From: Mixophyes australis
Lineage: Eukaryota > Chordata > Amphibia > Anura > Limnodynastidae
Direction of reading: 5' to 3'
DNA length: 64,000 bases
NCBI GenBank assembly: GCA_036250195.1
Contig: JAVHZZ010000010.1
Span: forward strand, 104,939,278 to 105,003,277
The position numbers and the translations under genes were made by a program. The notes under the pieces were generated by a model. That model ran no database searches, was not told the DNA's origin, and saw only the letters and a program-made list of their open reading frames with translations. The first letter of the stretch is position 1, and each line of letters opens with the position of its first letter. Of this stretch, positions 25,017 to 37,873 are shown one piece after another.

Positions 25017-26365
25017 CAAGACAGCAACATATAAAAGATAGTAAAGTAGTATTAGTGATTATTGGTGATTATAAAGTTATACAAATAAGTGATTAAAATT
25101 AGTTCTGTGGTTGTGAGTTTTTAACAATCACATTTAGTCTGTTTTTATTTCTCCCCAATTGCTCCCTTAGGGAGGTTATAAAGTCACATTAATGTTTTTT
25201 TTTATCCATTGTTCCCTATGGTTCTTATTCACCAAGAATCCTTATGGCTCAGTTATTTATCCAGATATATTATTTCTTCATATATCTTACTGGACACCAG
25301 GCCGTGCTCCTCAGACACAGTATCAGTCATACATACATTCCAGCTGAAGCTGATATCACTTACTGGGGCCGGGGAAGCTGTAATATCTCTTAGCTGCCAG
25401 TCCCTACATAAAGCTGATAGTTCTATATAAGGTGCATTGTTATCTCATATAGCTCAGACCCTCTCACACCACAGACAACGTACATTTCACTTAATGCTTG
25501 TTCAAACCAAACATCTGAGAAGTGTCAGGATCTCCTTTTTCTGTCCTATCACAGCCAATCAGAAACTGCCCATCTGGGACCAATCATAATGGTCAGAATA
25601 AAGTCTGGATAATAAATACAGGAACAGTGATAGAATGTGCTGTAGTAATGAGATAAGCAGCATATTATTATACTGATATACTGCTTATCTTGTGGGAATC
25701 ATGACAGTTTCAGGTTTACATGCTTAGAGAAGGTGATATTGTGGATCTCTGTTTCCCTGATATAATGAGTCAGAATGGGTTAATCTGGAGTAAGTGAGAG
25801 AAACCCTCTCACTGATTGATCCCAGGTGGGAAGTTTCTGATTGGCTGAGATAGGACAGAAAAAGGAGATCCTGACACTTCTCAGATGTTTGGTTTGAACA
25901 AGCATTAAGTGAAATGTACATTGTCTGTGGTGTGAGAGGGTCTGAGCTATATGAGATAACAATGCACCTTATATAGAACTATCAGCTTTATGTAGGGACT
26001 GGGCAGCTAAGAGATATTACAGCTTCCCCGGCCCCAGTAACTGATCACAGCTTCAGCTGGAATGTATGTATGACTGATACTGTGTCTGAGGAGCACGGCC
26101 TGGTGTCCAGTGAGATATGTGAAGAAATAATATATCTGGATAAATAACTGAGCCATAAGGATTCTTATTGAATAAGAACCATAGGGAACAATGGATAAAA
26201 ACCCTTAATGTGACTTTATAACCTCTCTAAGGGAGCAATTGGGGAGAAATAAAAACAGACTAAATGTGATTGTTAAAAACTCACAACCACAGAACTGATG
26301 TAATCATGTATCTCTCTTTATAATCACCAATACTACTTTACTATCTTTTATATTTCGCTGTCTTG
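25017..26365. mobile_element. Fold-back element with long inverted repeats
   Basis: The left arm 25017-25586 (570 bp) is the reverse complement of the right arm 25813-26365 (553 bp), with a central loop of about 226 bp. By eye the arms agree at roughly 95%, with only one mismatch in the 95 bp around 25441-25535 and one larger indel near 25060-25100. The loop holds a second small hairpin (AGATAAGCAG...CTGCTTATCT, about 25652-25690). No protein frame runs through it and no clear target duplication was found, so the ends are approximate. It could be a fold-back transposon, a large MITE, or a local inverted duplication. A transcript across it would form a long RNA duplex. Confidence 0.85.
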
Positions 26366-26956
26366 GGATTTTGCTGCGGTCGAGTTTCCGTGATCTAATC
26401 TTGCAGTATTTTGAACCGTTGGGTGTTGCAAACGGAAGACAACTGCATATAGACTTAGTGTGAACAGGGAGGAGAACTAAATATAAGAATTATTTATCCA
26501 CAGGTTACGTTGCACTTTACAGACAGAAGAGATAGTTTAGCGCGTTCTGACAGAAACTGTGCGAATGAGCCCATATGACTCAGGCAAACTAGCGTCGTGT
26601 ACATGCATTAGTCCTCCGCCCTGTTAAATTGTGTGTACCAGGGACACAGGCTCGGCAGCACTGGCCCATTTTCCAATCGGTAACCATCCACCCAGTCCTA
26701 CACTCCTGCACACGCGTGTTGATGGAACACAGGAATAATACACACTTCCATGAGTCCTTATGGGTTGGTATTGTTCTTACATGTCAGGACATATTGGTTT
26801 CCCATCTGTGTAATGAATTAGCAGCAGCCGCTCATTAACGCTGTAAAAGGAACCAATCTGTCATAGTTATTGCTGGGCATAGTGGTCAGTTGGGACCTCT
26901 TGGCTGTGTTTATTCTGTAGGAGGCTCAGTTAAACTACACAGTATGATTATACAGG
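26366..26956. other. Non-coding, no recognised gene
   Basis: No repeat family or exon recognised. Confidence 0.55.
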
Positions 26957-27440
26957 GCCTCAGTTACGGACGCAACTTGCGTTGTGAAAAAGAGCGCGGA
27001 ATGTGAGTGCGGTTTGTATTTGGGTGTAAGTGCGCTCTGCCTGAACGTTACTGTATGTATACAGACCGAACAGACGCACAAACGTCTACACTAAAAGGTT
27101 AGAACACATAATAAAAAATTAAAATAGGAAAATATAGATTTAATATTTTTGTACATTAAATACATAAATCAAGATGCTTTCAATGCTCTCTGTACATACA
27201 ATGAATTTATAAAGTCTATCTTCCTTGCATACACATGTTCTGTGGTAGCTAACGGCATGCATACGTGTAGTTTGAAAAATAAATACTGCTCGTTGTACAT
27301 TGTCTACATTCATCCGCACCTTCTCTCCCCTGTTTCACCTCTCAAGTCGTAGGCAGTTATAAGAGTCATTTGCGTTCAGACATGAATTTCATGCAGTTGT
27401 GTTAATTGGTGTAAGGTCCATTCTGAGCGTGCACAGAGCG
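26957..27440. mobile_element. Possible MITE related to that at 44047
   Basis: Opens GGGCCTCAGTTACGGACGCA followed by ACTTGCGTT, then GTAAGTGCGCTCTG and AACGTTACT. The same strings in the same order occur at 44047-44230. The right half is AT-rich, and a clean opposite end is not visible before the V-SINE that follows. Confidence 0.45.
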
Positions 27441-27563
27441 ATCATCATCATCACCATTTATTTATATAGCGCCTCTGATTCCGCAGCGCTGTACAGAGAA
27501 CTCACTCACATCAGTCCCTGTCCCATTGGAGCTTACAGTCTAAATTCCCTAACATACACAGAC
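27441..27563 (-). mobile_element. V-SINE 3' fragment
   Basis: Holds the (GAT)n tail, the GGCGCTATATAAATAAATGG block and the GTACAGCGCTGCGGAATC block on the minus strand, then stops near CCTAACATACAC. The central domain and tRNA head are missing (5' truncated). Confidence 0.8.
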
Positions 27564-27727
27564 GTCACATACTATTAAGACCAGGCCTAGGCGTTTATCA
27601 GTTGCCCATGTTAGGTTTCCTGGGTGTTATTACTCCATTGGACTCCTGTTATCTGATCCTGACTTGAATTGTCTGCTGCCTGCACTGACTTTTGGCTTGA
27701 ACTTTATTTCTTTTTTGGGATCCTTAG
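27564..27727. other. Non-coding spacer
   Basis: Nothing recognised between the V-SINE fragment and the next MITE. Confidence 0.5.
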
Positions 27728-27848
27728 GCGTATATTTACTAAATGTATTTAGAATTAAGCAAATTCTACAAAATGACAGCTAGAATCTGATTGGTTGCTA
27801 TAGGCAACATCTCCCCTATTTAACCCTGCAGTGTAGTAAATATACCCC
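27728..27848. mobile_element. Short palindromic MITE, one arm deleted
   Basis: Ends GTATATTTACTAAATG and GTAGTAAATATACCCC face each other. The right arm with CTAGAATCTGATTGGTTGCT(A)TAGGCAACATCTCC-type sequence is well kept, and most of the left arm is gone. Same family as 50509-50693. Confidence 0.7.
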
Positions 27849-30800
27849 TCAGTGTACTTCATCTGGCTGTTTGATTGCGGTCTCTTCTTTGGACTGACCC
27901 TTCTTCTGGGCTGTGATTTGTTCCTAATCGCTCATCTGTCTCTGATCCCTGCTCTATCCCCCCTGACCTTGTTTCTGGATAGTTGTCCCCGTTAGTTCCT
28001 GTGGTTCCCATCTCGTCTCTGTACAAGCTGGAATCCTTTCCTTTAAAGAACACTTTAGGCTCGTCCCCAGCTGCTGAGAGTGAGTCGGTGCTGGGTAAAC
28101 ATATCGGAAGTGAGGGGAATGTAAGTTCTTCCTATAGGTGAAGACAACTGTAACCTAGTTGATGAGCAGCTTGTAGGCCTAGCCCTGACACCTGAGACAA
28201 TATTACGGAGAGCCAGGAACCAGTGATATGATACCGATGTGCAAGAGTAATGTCACTTCATAGAGGAATAATCTGTATTCAGCATCAGATAGAACCGCTT
28301 ATTTCTATAATACTCCGCACATCATCTATGTCCAGCTTTTTCAGTTTCGGAAGGTCATTAAACCCTTTTGAAGTTGTGCTCTCTTGTTTTCAATGCATAC
28401 CTTGGTCGCTGGAGGCGGAGTCTACATTGACGCTGATCCTTAAGAACATATCATGATACTGACCTCAGAGTGTAAGCTGCAGGTGGTTCAGCGTTCCTTT
28501 CTTTTATAGTTAATTGACACATTGCATCGACATGATCAGTCGTTTCCTAATGAAATTATGATCCCTGTGCTACAGGTGTATATATCTGTATATATACTGT
28601 GTGTGTGTGTGTATAAATATATATATATATATATTAGAGAGAGATCTATATAACTATATATAGATATATAGTATTATGGTTGCCTGTACAGCGTATACAT
28701 TATGTGCACACATGAGTGATTATAGTTACAATATTAAGTCACCTTTGAGCGCTCAACCAGAAGTCTATTCCTTCAGCAATCTATAAATCTCCGACAAGAC
28801 ATTAACACGCACACCCTAATTACATCCTTGTCGCAGGCTCATTGCTTAAATTATGCACCTTCTATTGCAAGGGCTCCCGTCATTATTTATAATTAGCAGG
28901 ATAATTTAATTAACTAGGATTTTGCCTGGTATGTTTCTGGCCAAATAACACTTAGAACATTTCGTCTTATCGCCTTATTCCAAAAAACGTCTTTAAAGCC
29001 ATGAGTCCAGAAACGGTGATGAGGAACTTGGGATGAAACCTTTGGGCTCTAGGTACTGACGCATATATAGGCCTTGCGGTCTGTGTTTGGATAGTAGTAT
29101 GACATATAGCTCCACTCTGCTCTAAAAAAAAGGGGCAGAAATGAAGGAGAATTTTGGTGCAAGAAGGAGAGGAGCACATTTGCATATTTCTTATACCCCT
29201 CACCCTCCCTTGAAGGGTGAGTGCAGGAAATTGCGTCATCATGACCATTCCCCCGCTGCGCAATGCCACAGTTGACGTAGTCGGGCACCAGGGCCGTGGT
29301 GACGTGGTTCGCAGCAAATTGCGTCATCGCGCTCTCGCTGTGTCCACTTGGCACGAAGCTGTAATAATATTATAAGATCCATTGGGAATTTCCATTAAAA
29401 CGCTAGAACATTATTTATTTTTCTTGTAAAACTTTGAACCCATGTCCATATGGGATCTGCATCCACGTGTCCTTGTCATTGAAGACAGTTTGGTAAGTGC
29501 ATTCTTTTCAGACCTCCATCAGAGGTCTCTCCTCTGCGTTTTTTAGGCACCTCCGGATGACTCGCCAAGTCTCATGTACTATATAATTGAAGAATAAAGT
29601 AAATATGAAGGAAACCAAAACTCTCTCCAGTCACTGGAAAGTCAAATGACCAAAAGATATTAATAGAATATTAGAACAAAGCTATATTTAAAATAAATTC
29701 CAAACATTACTGTCTTACTCTAGTCCCCATCATCTTCTTATATAAATTCAAGGGTGTTTTTGGCAGCGGGGAGAGACGCTGGCGGCTGCCTGGTGCTTTG
29801 GAAAAGCTGGGCAGCCGCCCAATATGACCTCTCCCCTTGTTGAGTGCTTTACGGCAGCTCGTTCAACCTGTCCCGATCTCTTTATGGGCCAATATTGGGC
29901 GGTATGGTGTAACCATGACACGTATGGGGGAGAATTTCAGCAATTGCCTGAAGATGAGGGTGAAGTGCCCGTTACTGAGGATATGAGACACCAATAGGTG
30001 AACCTAGGACCTCTGCTGTCTCCAAACTTCTCCTTAATGGTGCAAAAATAATTCACTTTAGTCCCACAAACGTTTTGCCAACACTTCAGAAACAAAACAC
30101 TTCCTGATACCCACAATTCCCGATCCTGTGCTGATAGAAGTACGTCTTCCACAAGATGTAATGTTTTATTTTTATTTTTATAAGCTCTTTTACAACACTG
30201 GGAAACTTTTAGATGCGTTACTGAACGTGCGCTGAACTCTGTCCTCTATCGTAAGGACAAAGTGCTGCGCTTTAACTGGCATTTATCTTGCTTTTCTGTT
30301 TAACGCCTATGTGTACAAGCCCTTATTTAGCACCAAAATGTTATCCTTGCAGAACTGTGTTTTTATTTAAATCACTGTGAAGGTGGGAGTACAATGAATA
30401 TGTAGATAGATTTCTGCACAGGACATACATGCTGCAGACAAGACAAATGGGTGCTCTACTCAACATTTAGAATCAAGAAATCGTGAGACAATAAGCCACG
30501 TTACACCCAGAAACGCACAAATTCGGGGAAATCTTCATACATTTTTGGCAAAACCCCACCCCTTTTGCAGCCCGGGAATCATCCCGATTTCCATTTAAAA
30601 TCTGGATTGTTGGGAGGTGTGCTCTGTAGTTGGTAAATGTCCCTACATTAGAGGAACAATCCCATTTGTTCCTGGAAACAGTGGCCGTAGCCGCTGCCGG
30701 AGCAGCCCACGTGACTACTCTGGTACCTGGCGGTGTTTGGGATCGAGCGCTACCAGTCTGCGTGCGCCGAGAAGCCCCCACACTGATCTGCTGAACATGA

Positions 30801-32502
30801 TCGGTGATGTACCGTTTGGGCTTTCAGTTCCGGAACTGAATGTAACTCTCGTAATCTGTTCATATTCTCAAAACATATTTGATGAAATCATGATCAATAA
30901 ATTCGGTAAATATATCATGATCTGGATTGTAGTTCGAGGTTTTGCTGCTCAGGAATAACAGTGACTTATTCAGAGTTACAGGGGGCCTATTTCGAAATGT
31001 TGGCAACTGTTTCACTCTATAAAGTGTAAACACAGTTTGAGCTTTTATAACATATGCAACAGCCAAATACTGTAATATAGAAAAAGAACAATATATAACC
31101 TACGTTATATAGCCTACACTATACAAGTTGTTACAAAGCCTATGTTACACAGTCTACGTTACACAACCTATGTAAAGCACTCATGTCCATCTACTGTATG
31201 TCCTTAATAAGCAGTATCTTTCCCATATACACAGGTCGCTTTACTACACATAAATTCTGCTTTCATGCAGGAATTCGGTAATTTCAGTCTAGATAAATCG
31301 TCTTCAGCTCCTACTCACCCACCCGTGTGCGAGCTAAGTCTACCGGCCTAACCAACGAGCCCATTATCCTCTTATCGTCTTTGTACATAAATTTATCCTA
31401 ATAAGATCCCACGTTCAAGGGTTAAAAGTTCTGCTGTAAAAGTCCAACGCCTGCCTGTCTATCTCACTGGGGAGCGATACAACAGGGAAATACCAAATTA
31501 GGGCAGAAGATTACTTAGAGGCAATGAGGCTCACCAGAAGTAGTTATCTGGATTGCCGTGCGCTGACGGGGGTGATGTACCGTGAACACTTTGGGGTAAT
31601 GGTGTCCTCAAGAAAAAAAAGAAAAATAGAATGAGATATCGCACAAACTCTTTGGCCACATATAAAATAGTCTATTTATGGGCAGTAAGTAAAGCGGCAA
31701 ATACTGAATTTATTGCTGTGGATTTGATTACTTTATGGAAAGGAACAGGTAAGATGATTTTACCATGGAAACCATTGTTAACGAGTTGATTAACTCCTAG
31801 CTCTGATTCACTTTTGGTAAGAGTATAGCGACAATTAACAGGTTCGAAGATGTATTACGCCATTCCTGTTAAACAGGGTGAATACTTTCGCTTGGAAGGG
31901 TTACAGAATGTCTTTTAACTAGGCACCAATGACAATAATTCTCCTTTTATTATGATTGCAGTAAAATATCTGCCAGTAATCTAATTGCATTAACGTTGAA
32001 GCACCAAAAAGAGAGAGGATATTTCACGGACATGCTCTGAATCCACACTTATAGGATGTGCTGCGGATGGAATTGAGTGTCAGGGGTAGAGGTGGTAGCA
32101 AGGAGACTTCTATTAATTGAGTAATAATTGTTCTACGGTGGAAATGGCCATCGTTAAAACACATCTGTCCACAGAGATCTGATAGATGCTTAAAAATATC
32201 CAATTTTAGTGAACTTTTGATATAAAAATCCAGTTAGTATGCAGCTTAGTATACGTTCACTCATTCACAATTTTAACTTGTTTAAAGGGCCACTAAGTCT
32301 AAAATTCAAGTTGGTCCAATATAAAAGGACATTTATAATATTCAAAGTTAATATGATATGACAGACATTAAGATATTTCACAGCAGGTGGTAATATTGGT
32401 AAGGGCTCCGCGGCAGAGGGAAGAGGGGATACCCTGTTAAAGCAAATGGTGGTGGGACTATGGGAAATATCTAATTTCCTCCGGCTTCCTGAAGCTCCCT
32501 CT
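27849..32502. other. Non-coding, mixed texture
   Basis: Holds a GT/TA-rich simple repeat at 28596-28635, a CpG-rich patch at 29215-29345 (probably an old MITE interior), a 10-bp-arm hairpin GGCGGCTGCC...GGCAGCCGCC at about 29783-29822, a degenerate tandem string of ACGTTACAC/CCTATGTTACAC words at 31095-31175, and a GC-richer patch at 30660-30790. 28740-28930 has TAAT-rich, single-copy texture (AATTAGCAGGATAATTTAAT near 28895). Overlapping minus frames at 28967-29354 and frames at 30473-30958 match nothing I recognise. Confidence 0.45.
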
Positions 32503-32649
32503 AGGCCTGGCCAACCTGTGGATCTCCAGGTGTTGTGAAACTACAAATCCCAGCATACCCTGCCAGCTATCGGTGGCCTATCTACTGGCAATGCATGATG
32601 GGACTTGTAGTTTCACAACACCTGGAGTGTCACAGGTTAGCCAGGCCTG
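32503..32649. mobile_element. Palindromic MITE
   Basis: Nearly perfect arms begin AGGCCTGGCCAACCTGTGG on the left and AGGCCTGGCTAACCTGTGA on the opposite strand, continuing through CCAGGTGTTGTGAAACTACA. The loop is near 32570-32590. The target duplication is unclear. I associate this palindrome with a high-copy anuran family, from memory and unchecked. Confidence 0.8.
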
Positions 32650-33796
32650 CTCTAGTCTGTGGCTGCTGTCCATGTAACCAAATGTAAGTGGGCCTCCTTT
32701 ACATTGTCTTGTTTTAAACAAAACAATTCACTGTGTGCATGGGTCCATCAACCCCCAAACCCAATCAATATCTGATCAACGTACATCCAATGATCGGGAG
32801 TGGAGGAATGATGGACAAAAACTGTAATCTGACAATGTGCAAGCTCATCCCCCCACCCCACTAACTGAGCCTAAGAGGATCCAAGGGCCGAACAACTCAA
32901 TCCATATTTCATAATGTGAAAATACAATGCTTCTGCTTTTCCCACTTGTTTTCCAACTCAAACAACAGCAATTCTGATGTTGTCAGCATTGTTTTTGCAA
33001 TGGCAGACAAGGGGCATTTTTGCCATAAAGGGGAGTGAGAGTATTTCCACAGGTGTCCAGGTTGGGGGGGGGGGGGGGGGGGGACCAGACATAGAAACAC
33101 TCAGATTTTATATCCTGCACCTGGGTAATGTCTGTATGATACAGCTGCAGTGAAACTCATGCTGCATGTGTAACTTCGTTCATATGTCCGACCCAATCTG
33201 AAAAAAATGTGTCTGGTTTAAAGGACACCAGCAGTTTCCCCTGCTCCTCTTGGAAGTGGTAGTAATTGGTTGCAGTTGCTGATCAGCTCGCTATTGCCAC
33301 CTAGTGGTCAGAAATTTGCACAGGTGCTTGATGGTATCCCATAGACTCCTTGTGGTCTGCAGCCTGCTGTAATATTACAAGCAATGGGGGGCTATATCCT
33401 CCAGGCTCAGAGGCTACTACTGAATATCAGCCCAGCAGCCAGCGATGTCCTAGTCAACACAAGTAAGTTATTGTGACTAATAGTGAGTCAAGCTGCAGCT
33501 ATACTGCATCCTTGTATTGCAATATATTTAGCTGTCTTTTACATGCATGTAATTAATACTATGCACATATGTTACCTGTACTGATTGCAGCATGTGGGAC
33601 TTATGTATCTCTGGTGAGTTATGGCTAGTCCTGTAACCATCATTGTGTCACACATGAGGAAAGCAAGGAATGGGTTAAACAGAGTTTTTTTTGCAGTTTG
33701 TCATGTGTTCTGACATGTACACCCAGGTCTGACCCTCTCATTCAGCAAGAATCCTGTTAGTTACTAGTCTGAGTGCACAGTGCTGTATAACACAGA
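32650..33796. other. Non-coding, with poly-G tract
   Basis: Includes an uninterrupted run of 20 G at about 33064-33083. No exon is recognised. Confidence 0.6.
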
Positions 33797-34075
33797 GGGC
33801 CTGAGTCATTAAGGAGAGCAAATCATAAAAAAAGGAGTAACTTTGCACCTGGGCAAAACCATGTTGCATTGGAGAAGGAGGTAAGGACAGATTTATATTT
33901 GGGGTAGGGCAGGTCCTAGATCAACTTTAAATTTCAGTGTAAAAATAAAGCTGTCAAGTATTTCTGTGCTACATGAAAAAACAGCCAGTATTTAACTTCT
34001 GTGCAAAATAATAAACTAATTTGCACCCCTTGTATTGTAACATGATTTGCCCAGGAGCAAATTTACTATTTTTTT
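33797..34075. mobile_element. MITE-like repeat with GGGCCTGA-type end
   Basis: Opens GGGCCTGAGTCATTAAGGAG and has the ordered blocks TTTGCACCTGGGCAAAACCA, CCTAGATCAACTTTAAATTT and ACATGAAAAAACAGCCAGTA. I recognise these as a repeated anuran sequence, from memory only. The right end fades in a T/G run at about 34072. Confidence 0.6.
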
Positions 34076-35074
34076 GGGGGGTACATATTTGCACCCACAT
34101 ACAAGTATGAAATATTTAAACAAGATTGAAGTGTGCGTTTTTCTGTGGCTGTGGAGTGTGTGTCTCCCTGCAAAAGGACTGTTTATTTTATTTGTTTATT
34201 AATCTTTTGTGGGTGCTCAGGATGTATCTAATGGTGAGGGTCCTGGGACTGCTTCTGTAACATCCAGACTCAGCCTTTCTGGGTTCAGCGTATTTGTAGG
34301 GGGGGCCACAGGTAAATGACCACAGGCCACCTGACACTAGGCCACGCCCCCAAGTTGTGCCTTTCCTGCGTCTCTTAAACACTAGTGGACTGGCCGACCG
34401 TGGCTTCATAACTGCGAACTGACTTTTTTTTTTTTTTCTTAACGTTGTCGCTTTATGGCGGTTGCTTGTGTGCGCTGTGGCTAACAGTCGAAGTGAGGAG
34501 GCAGGAATGTCGCAACGTGGTTCTTGCCCCATCAAATCGCCAAAGTGATTGTGAATTATTCCAAGTGTATGTAGTCTCCTTTCCTATCTATCAGATTCTC
34601 CGCACTTATGAGAATGTAAAAAAAAAAATTGTCTAGATGCAATAAAAATAAATAAAAAGTAAAAAGTCTGTTAAAAAAATTCTACGTGAGTGTTCTATCC
34701 CTGTCTTACTTAATGACCGTCAGTCCTGAACTTACCAAATTGGCCCCAGTGTCCAAAATCTGTCTCCCCAGAAAGGTACCCACTATGTCTGCCTTTTTTT
34801 CCAAGCTTAAAACGATAAACATGGCTACATTGAACCTGTGTGCAAAAGTAGCCTATCGTCAGGTATTAGATATACATTGTCCACATGTACCTTTGTTCTC
34901 TATGAAAGTGTCAGTCCTTGCATAAAGTGCTGTTATTCAGCATTGCTAAACAGGGTGATTACATTTGCGGTTGCACTAAAAGTAACGATGGAAAGCATAG
35001 ACAAGTGTATTGCCCTTCCCCCCATTTTTTCATTATTTGCCCATATAACATACAATTTACTTGTACAGGTTAAG
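34076..35074. other. Non-coding, no recognised gene
   Basis: T-run near 34424-34438. Open frames on both strands (34188-34535 minus, 34686-35110 plus) are unrelated to known domains. Confidence 0.55.
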
Positions 35075-35250
35075 GCAGTGTTTCCCATATCCCGTCTCGG
35101 GGTCCCCTAACAGTGCATGTTTCTCTCCTTGCTGGATGGAACACAGGTGTATTCATTACTGATACAATGTAACAGATGCACAGGTGGTGTAATTATGTCA
35201 CTGGTCACTGGAAATCCTGCACTGTTAGGGCTCCGTGAAACATGAAAATA
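35075..35250. mobile_element. Diverged palindromic MITE
   Basis: CAGTGTTTCCC...CCCCTAACAGTGCATGTTT on the left is mirrored by AAATCCTGCACTGTTAGG...CATG on the right, with a central ACACAGGTG/CACAGGTGG pair. Another fragment with CAGTGTTTTCCAAACCCAGT lies at 36506-36560. Confidence 0.5.
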
Positions 35251-36569
35251 TTTTTGGTAAAATTGATAGACAACCGAAGCATAAAGATTTGTCTGGTCAT
35301 GAAGGGGGGAGATGACCCCCCCCAAATGTGAAAAATTTAAGATATTCATTAAACAATCATAAAGGGGAAGAAAAGGTTACTGTGTCTTTGTTTTATTATA
35401 GATGAATATTTGAAATATAAGCAACAGTTCTTTGCTCTGGATGTTTGCAGATAATTTTTTGCCTTTTTGTTTTTGTTATTCTCCCACTCTGGGTATTTAG
35501 TAATGAGGGGAACCTTATAGGATGCATTAGCCTTGTGTTTTCGATATAAACGTATCTATTAAACTATCAATTTGTTAATGTTCATATTTATAGCACTAGG
35601 GAGTTTCTTTTGTATTCCAATTATCTTTTAGAGAGGATTACGGATCTCCTCCCGCCCCCCCCCCCCCTTTTTGGCAACTACATTTACATCAACATTTTTA
35701 CATGGAGAGCGCTGGTATTCCTTTCTCTTTATAAGTATATAAATGTGCACAGCATTGGTCTTGGCTCTGTCTGTATCGCAGGCCGGAGCTCTCTGTATTA
35801 CCATCTGCTTTACTCCGTCCTGAAATGTCTAGCCTTGAAAAACCTTCATTCAAGGAGAATTCGTTTTGACATTTTATTCATTCCATGCTTAATAAAGTGC
35901 TTCAAGATGGCAGTCATTATCCAAACAATTATCCAACTGGATAGTCCAAGAATTATCTGAATTGTTCATCCAACCCTAATGGAATCCACATGCCGAGAAG
36001 CTCTGCGTATCGCCTCATCCTGTCAGTAATGGACTTAATGCCTCTTAATCTCTGCGTATGGAAGCCAATCCTATTCCTGTTTTATATCAAATTAATGTAT
36101 TTGCATTACGTTGTCATTAGCCGCTATTTCAGATAATTTTATCTGGGTAATATTGGCTCAATGTTAGGTTAAAAGATCACGGGAAATGTTTAATTTCCTT
36201 GGTCATATGTAGAAGGTAACTAGCTGAATATTTATACTATCTGCATTATTCCGTGTATAATCTACTTTTACATCTTTTAAAACCGCTGTTGTAAAAATCC
36301 TACCGTAATTCTTTTCCGTAATGTTCTTGAGCTTTCTTGGAGGTCCCAGTAACTGTGCTCCGTTTTTGTTAGTATGTTGCAGTAGTGTCTGTTTTATGGG
36401 TAAATATTTGTTTTATAAAAGATAACTGTTGTGGATTTGAAAAGCTAATATCCGCTTTATAACAGCAAAAATGATTTTTTTCCCTCTTTGGTTAATGTTT
36501 AAAACAGTGTTTTCCAAACCCAGTCCTCAAGGCCTCCTAACAATGAAGGTTTCACAGATGACGAGTGTA
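35251..36569. other. Non-coding, possible conserved non-coding element
   Basis: Poly-C run near 35652-35666. The 116-codon plus frame at 35610-35960 partly arises from this run and is unrecognised. 36000-36185 is single-copy-looking and TAAT/ATTA-rich (TTTGCATTACGTTGTCATTA near 36098), resembling vertebrate enhancer-type conserved DNA; not testable here. Confidence 0.35.
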
Positions 36570-36787
36570 ATCATCATCATCACCATTTATTTATATAGCC
36601 TCATTAATTCCGCAGCGTTGTACAGAGAACTCGCTCACATCAGTCCCTGCCCTATTGGAGCTTACAGTCCAAATTCCTTCACACACACAGATTATGGTCA
36701 ATTTTGTTAGCAGCCAATTAGCCTACTAGTATATTTTTTGGAGTGTGGGAGGAAACCGGAGCACCCGGAGGAAACTCACGCAAACAC
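36570..36787 (-). mobile_element. V-SINE, 5' truncated
   Basis: The minus strand shows the tail and 3' block, the CAGTCC/GCAGCCAATTAG-equivalent linker and the start of the CTCCGGTTTCCTCCCACACT central domain, ending in GTTTGCGTGAG near 36780. The tRNA head is missing. Confidence 0.8.
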
Positions 36788-37873
36788 TATATAACTACCT
36801 TTGTATCTGTTACATTGTGTCAGTCAGTAATTAAAGCACCTGCGCTCCAACAAGGAGATATGGAAAACCTGCACTGTTACGGGGTGATGAGCAGAGCCAT
36901 AACTAAAATATTTATTGCCCTGGATGAGAGAGAGCACTAGCGCCCCCCCTACCCCTGCATTTTGTTAGGTATAGGTGATCTTTTCCAGCTGTGACAAATA
37001 CTTGGTATTGCCCCCTGGAAGGTCACATTTCCCTAGTTACAGCCCAATGTCAGTATTTGGTACTACTATAACTCTCAACACAGCTACTGGGGTGCTTGGG
37101 GTACATTCAGCGCAGGCTGAAACCTGTGCCCAGTAGTGTGGGTGCATCTAACTGGGTTAGAGCCACTGAAAGAGGTGCAAAGACAATGGAGGAGTGGAGT
37201 CAATGGGCAGAGAGCCCAAAGAGGAGGTGCGCAGTGTAGCTGGTGAGCAAATGTTATAGGTAATGAGAACAGGAGGGAAGAGGGCCCTGCCCACCAGAGC
37301 TTACAATCTAAAGAGTAAGGGACAGACAAACGAGTGACACATGGGGTGAGTCAGTGTAAGGGGATCTGAGGGCCAGATGCAAGAGTGGGAGAGATGGAGG
37401 ATAAAAGAGGGAGAGATGGTTACGTGGGGACTGGTGGCTTTTCTAAATAGAAGTAATGAAGGAGTCAGAAGAAGAGTGTGGCCGTCAGTCTGCTCAATAT
37501 AACAAAATTAACTCTATTGATCACATTTGTTTTTAGTGGCTCCTGTTTTATTCCTACAATCCATGAAGCCCTGAGCTTGTACTATAAAGTGGTGATTATA
37601 ACTGCCCACACAGGGAGTTAATTCAGGCCCTATAGTGAATGTAAATAGCAGCATCACAGGTGGGCACTGATGAGAAAAGAAAATTATCCCCGTGCAGATC
37701 TGGGACTGAAAACAAATACAGCGACAAAAAAATAACCGTACCAAGCACCAGTCCTCTGATCCCAGATCGCAGCTCTCTTCTCCCCAAGTGTGCGGAATCA
37801 GGAAAACCCCCAAAACCACTCCTGTTCATCAGGGAGGTGCTGGGAGTCCCCAGTACACTGACTCCGTGTACAA
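36788..37873. other. Non-coding, with a possible L2-type 3' UTR fragment
   Basis: Around 37240-37320 the minus strand reads TAGATTGTAAGCTCTGGTGG then GCAGGGCCCTC, similar to GATGTAAGCTCGTATGAGCA-GGGCCCCC in the L2-like 3' end at 61547-62060. The rest is unassigned, and the frames at 37514-37998 cross an element boundary. Confidence 0.4.
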
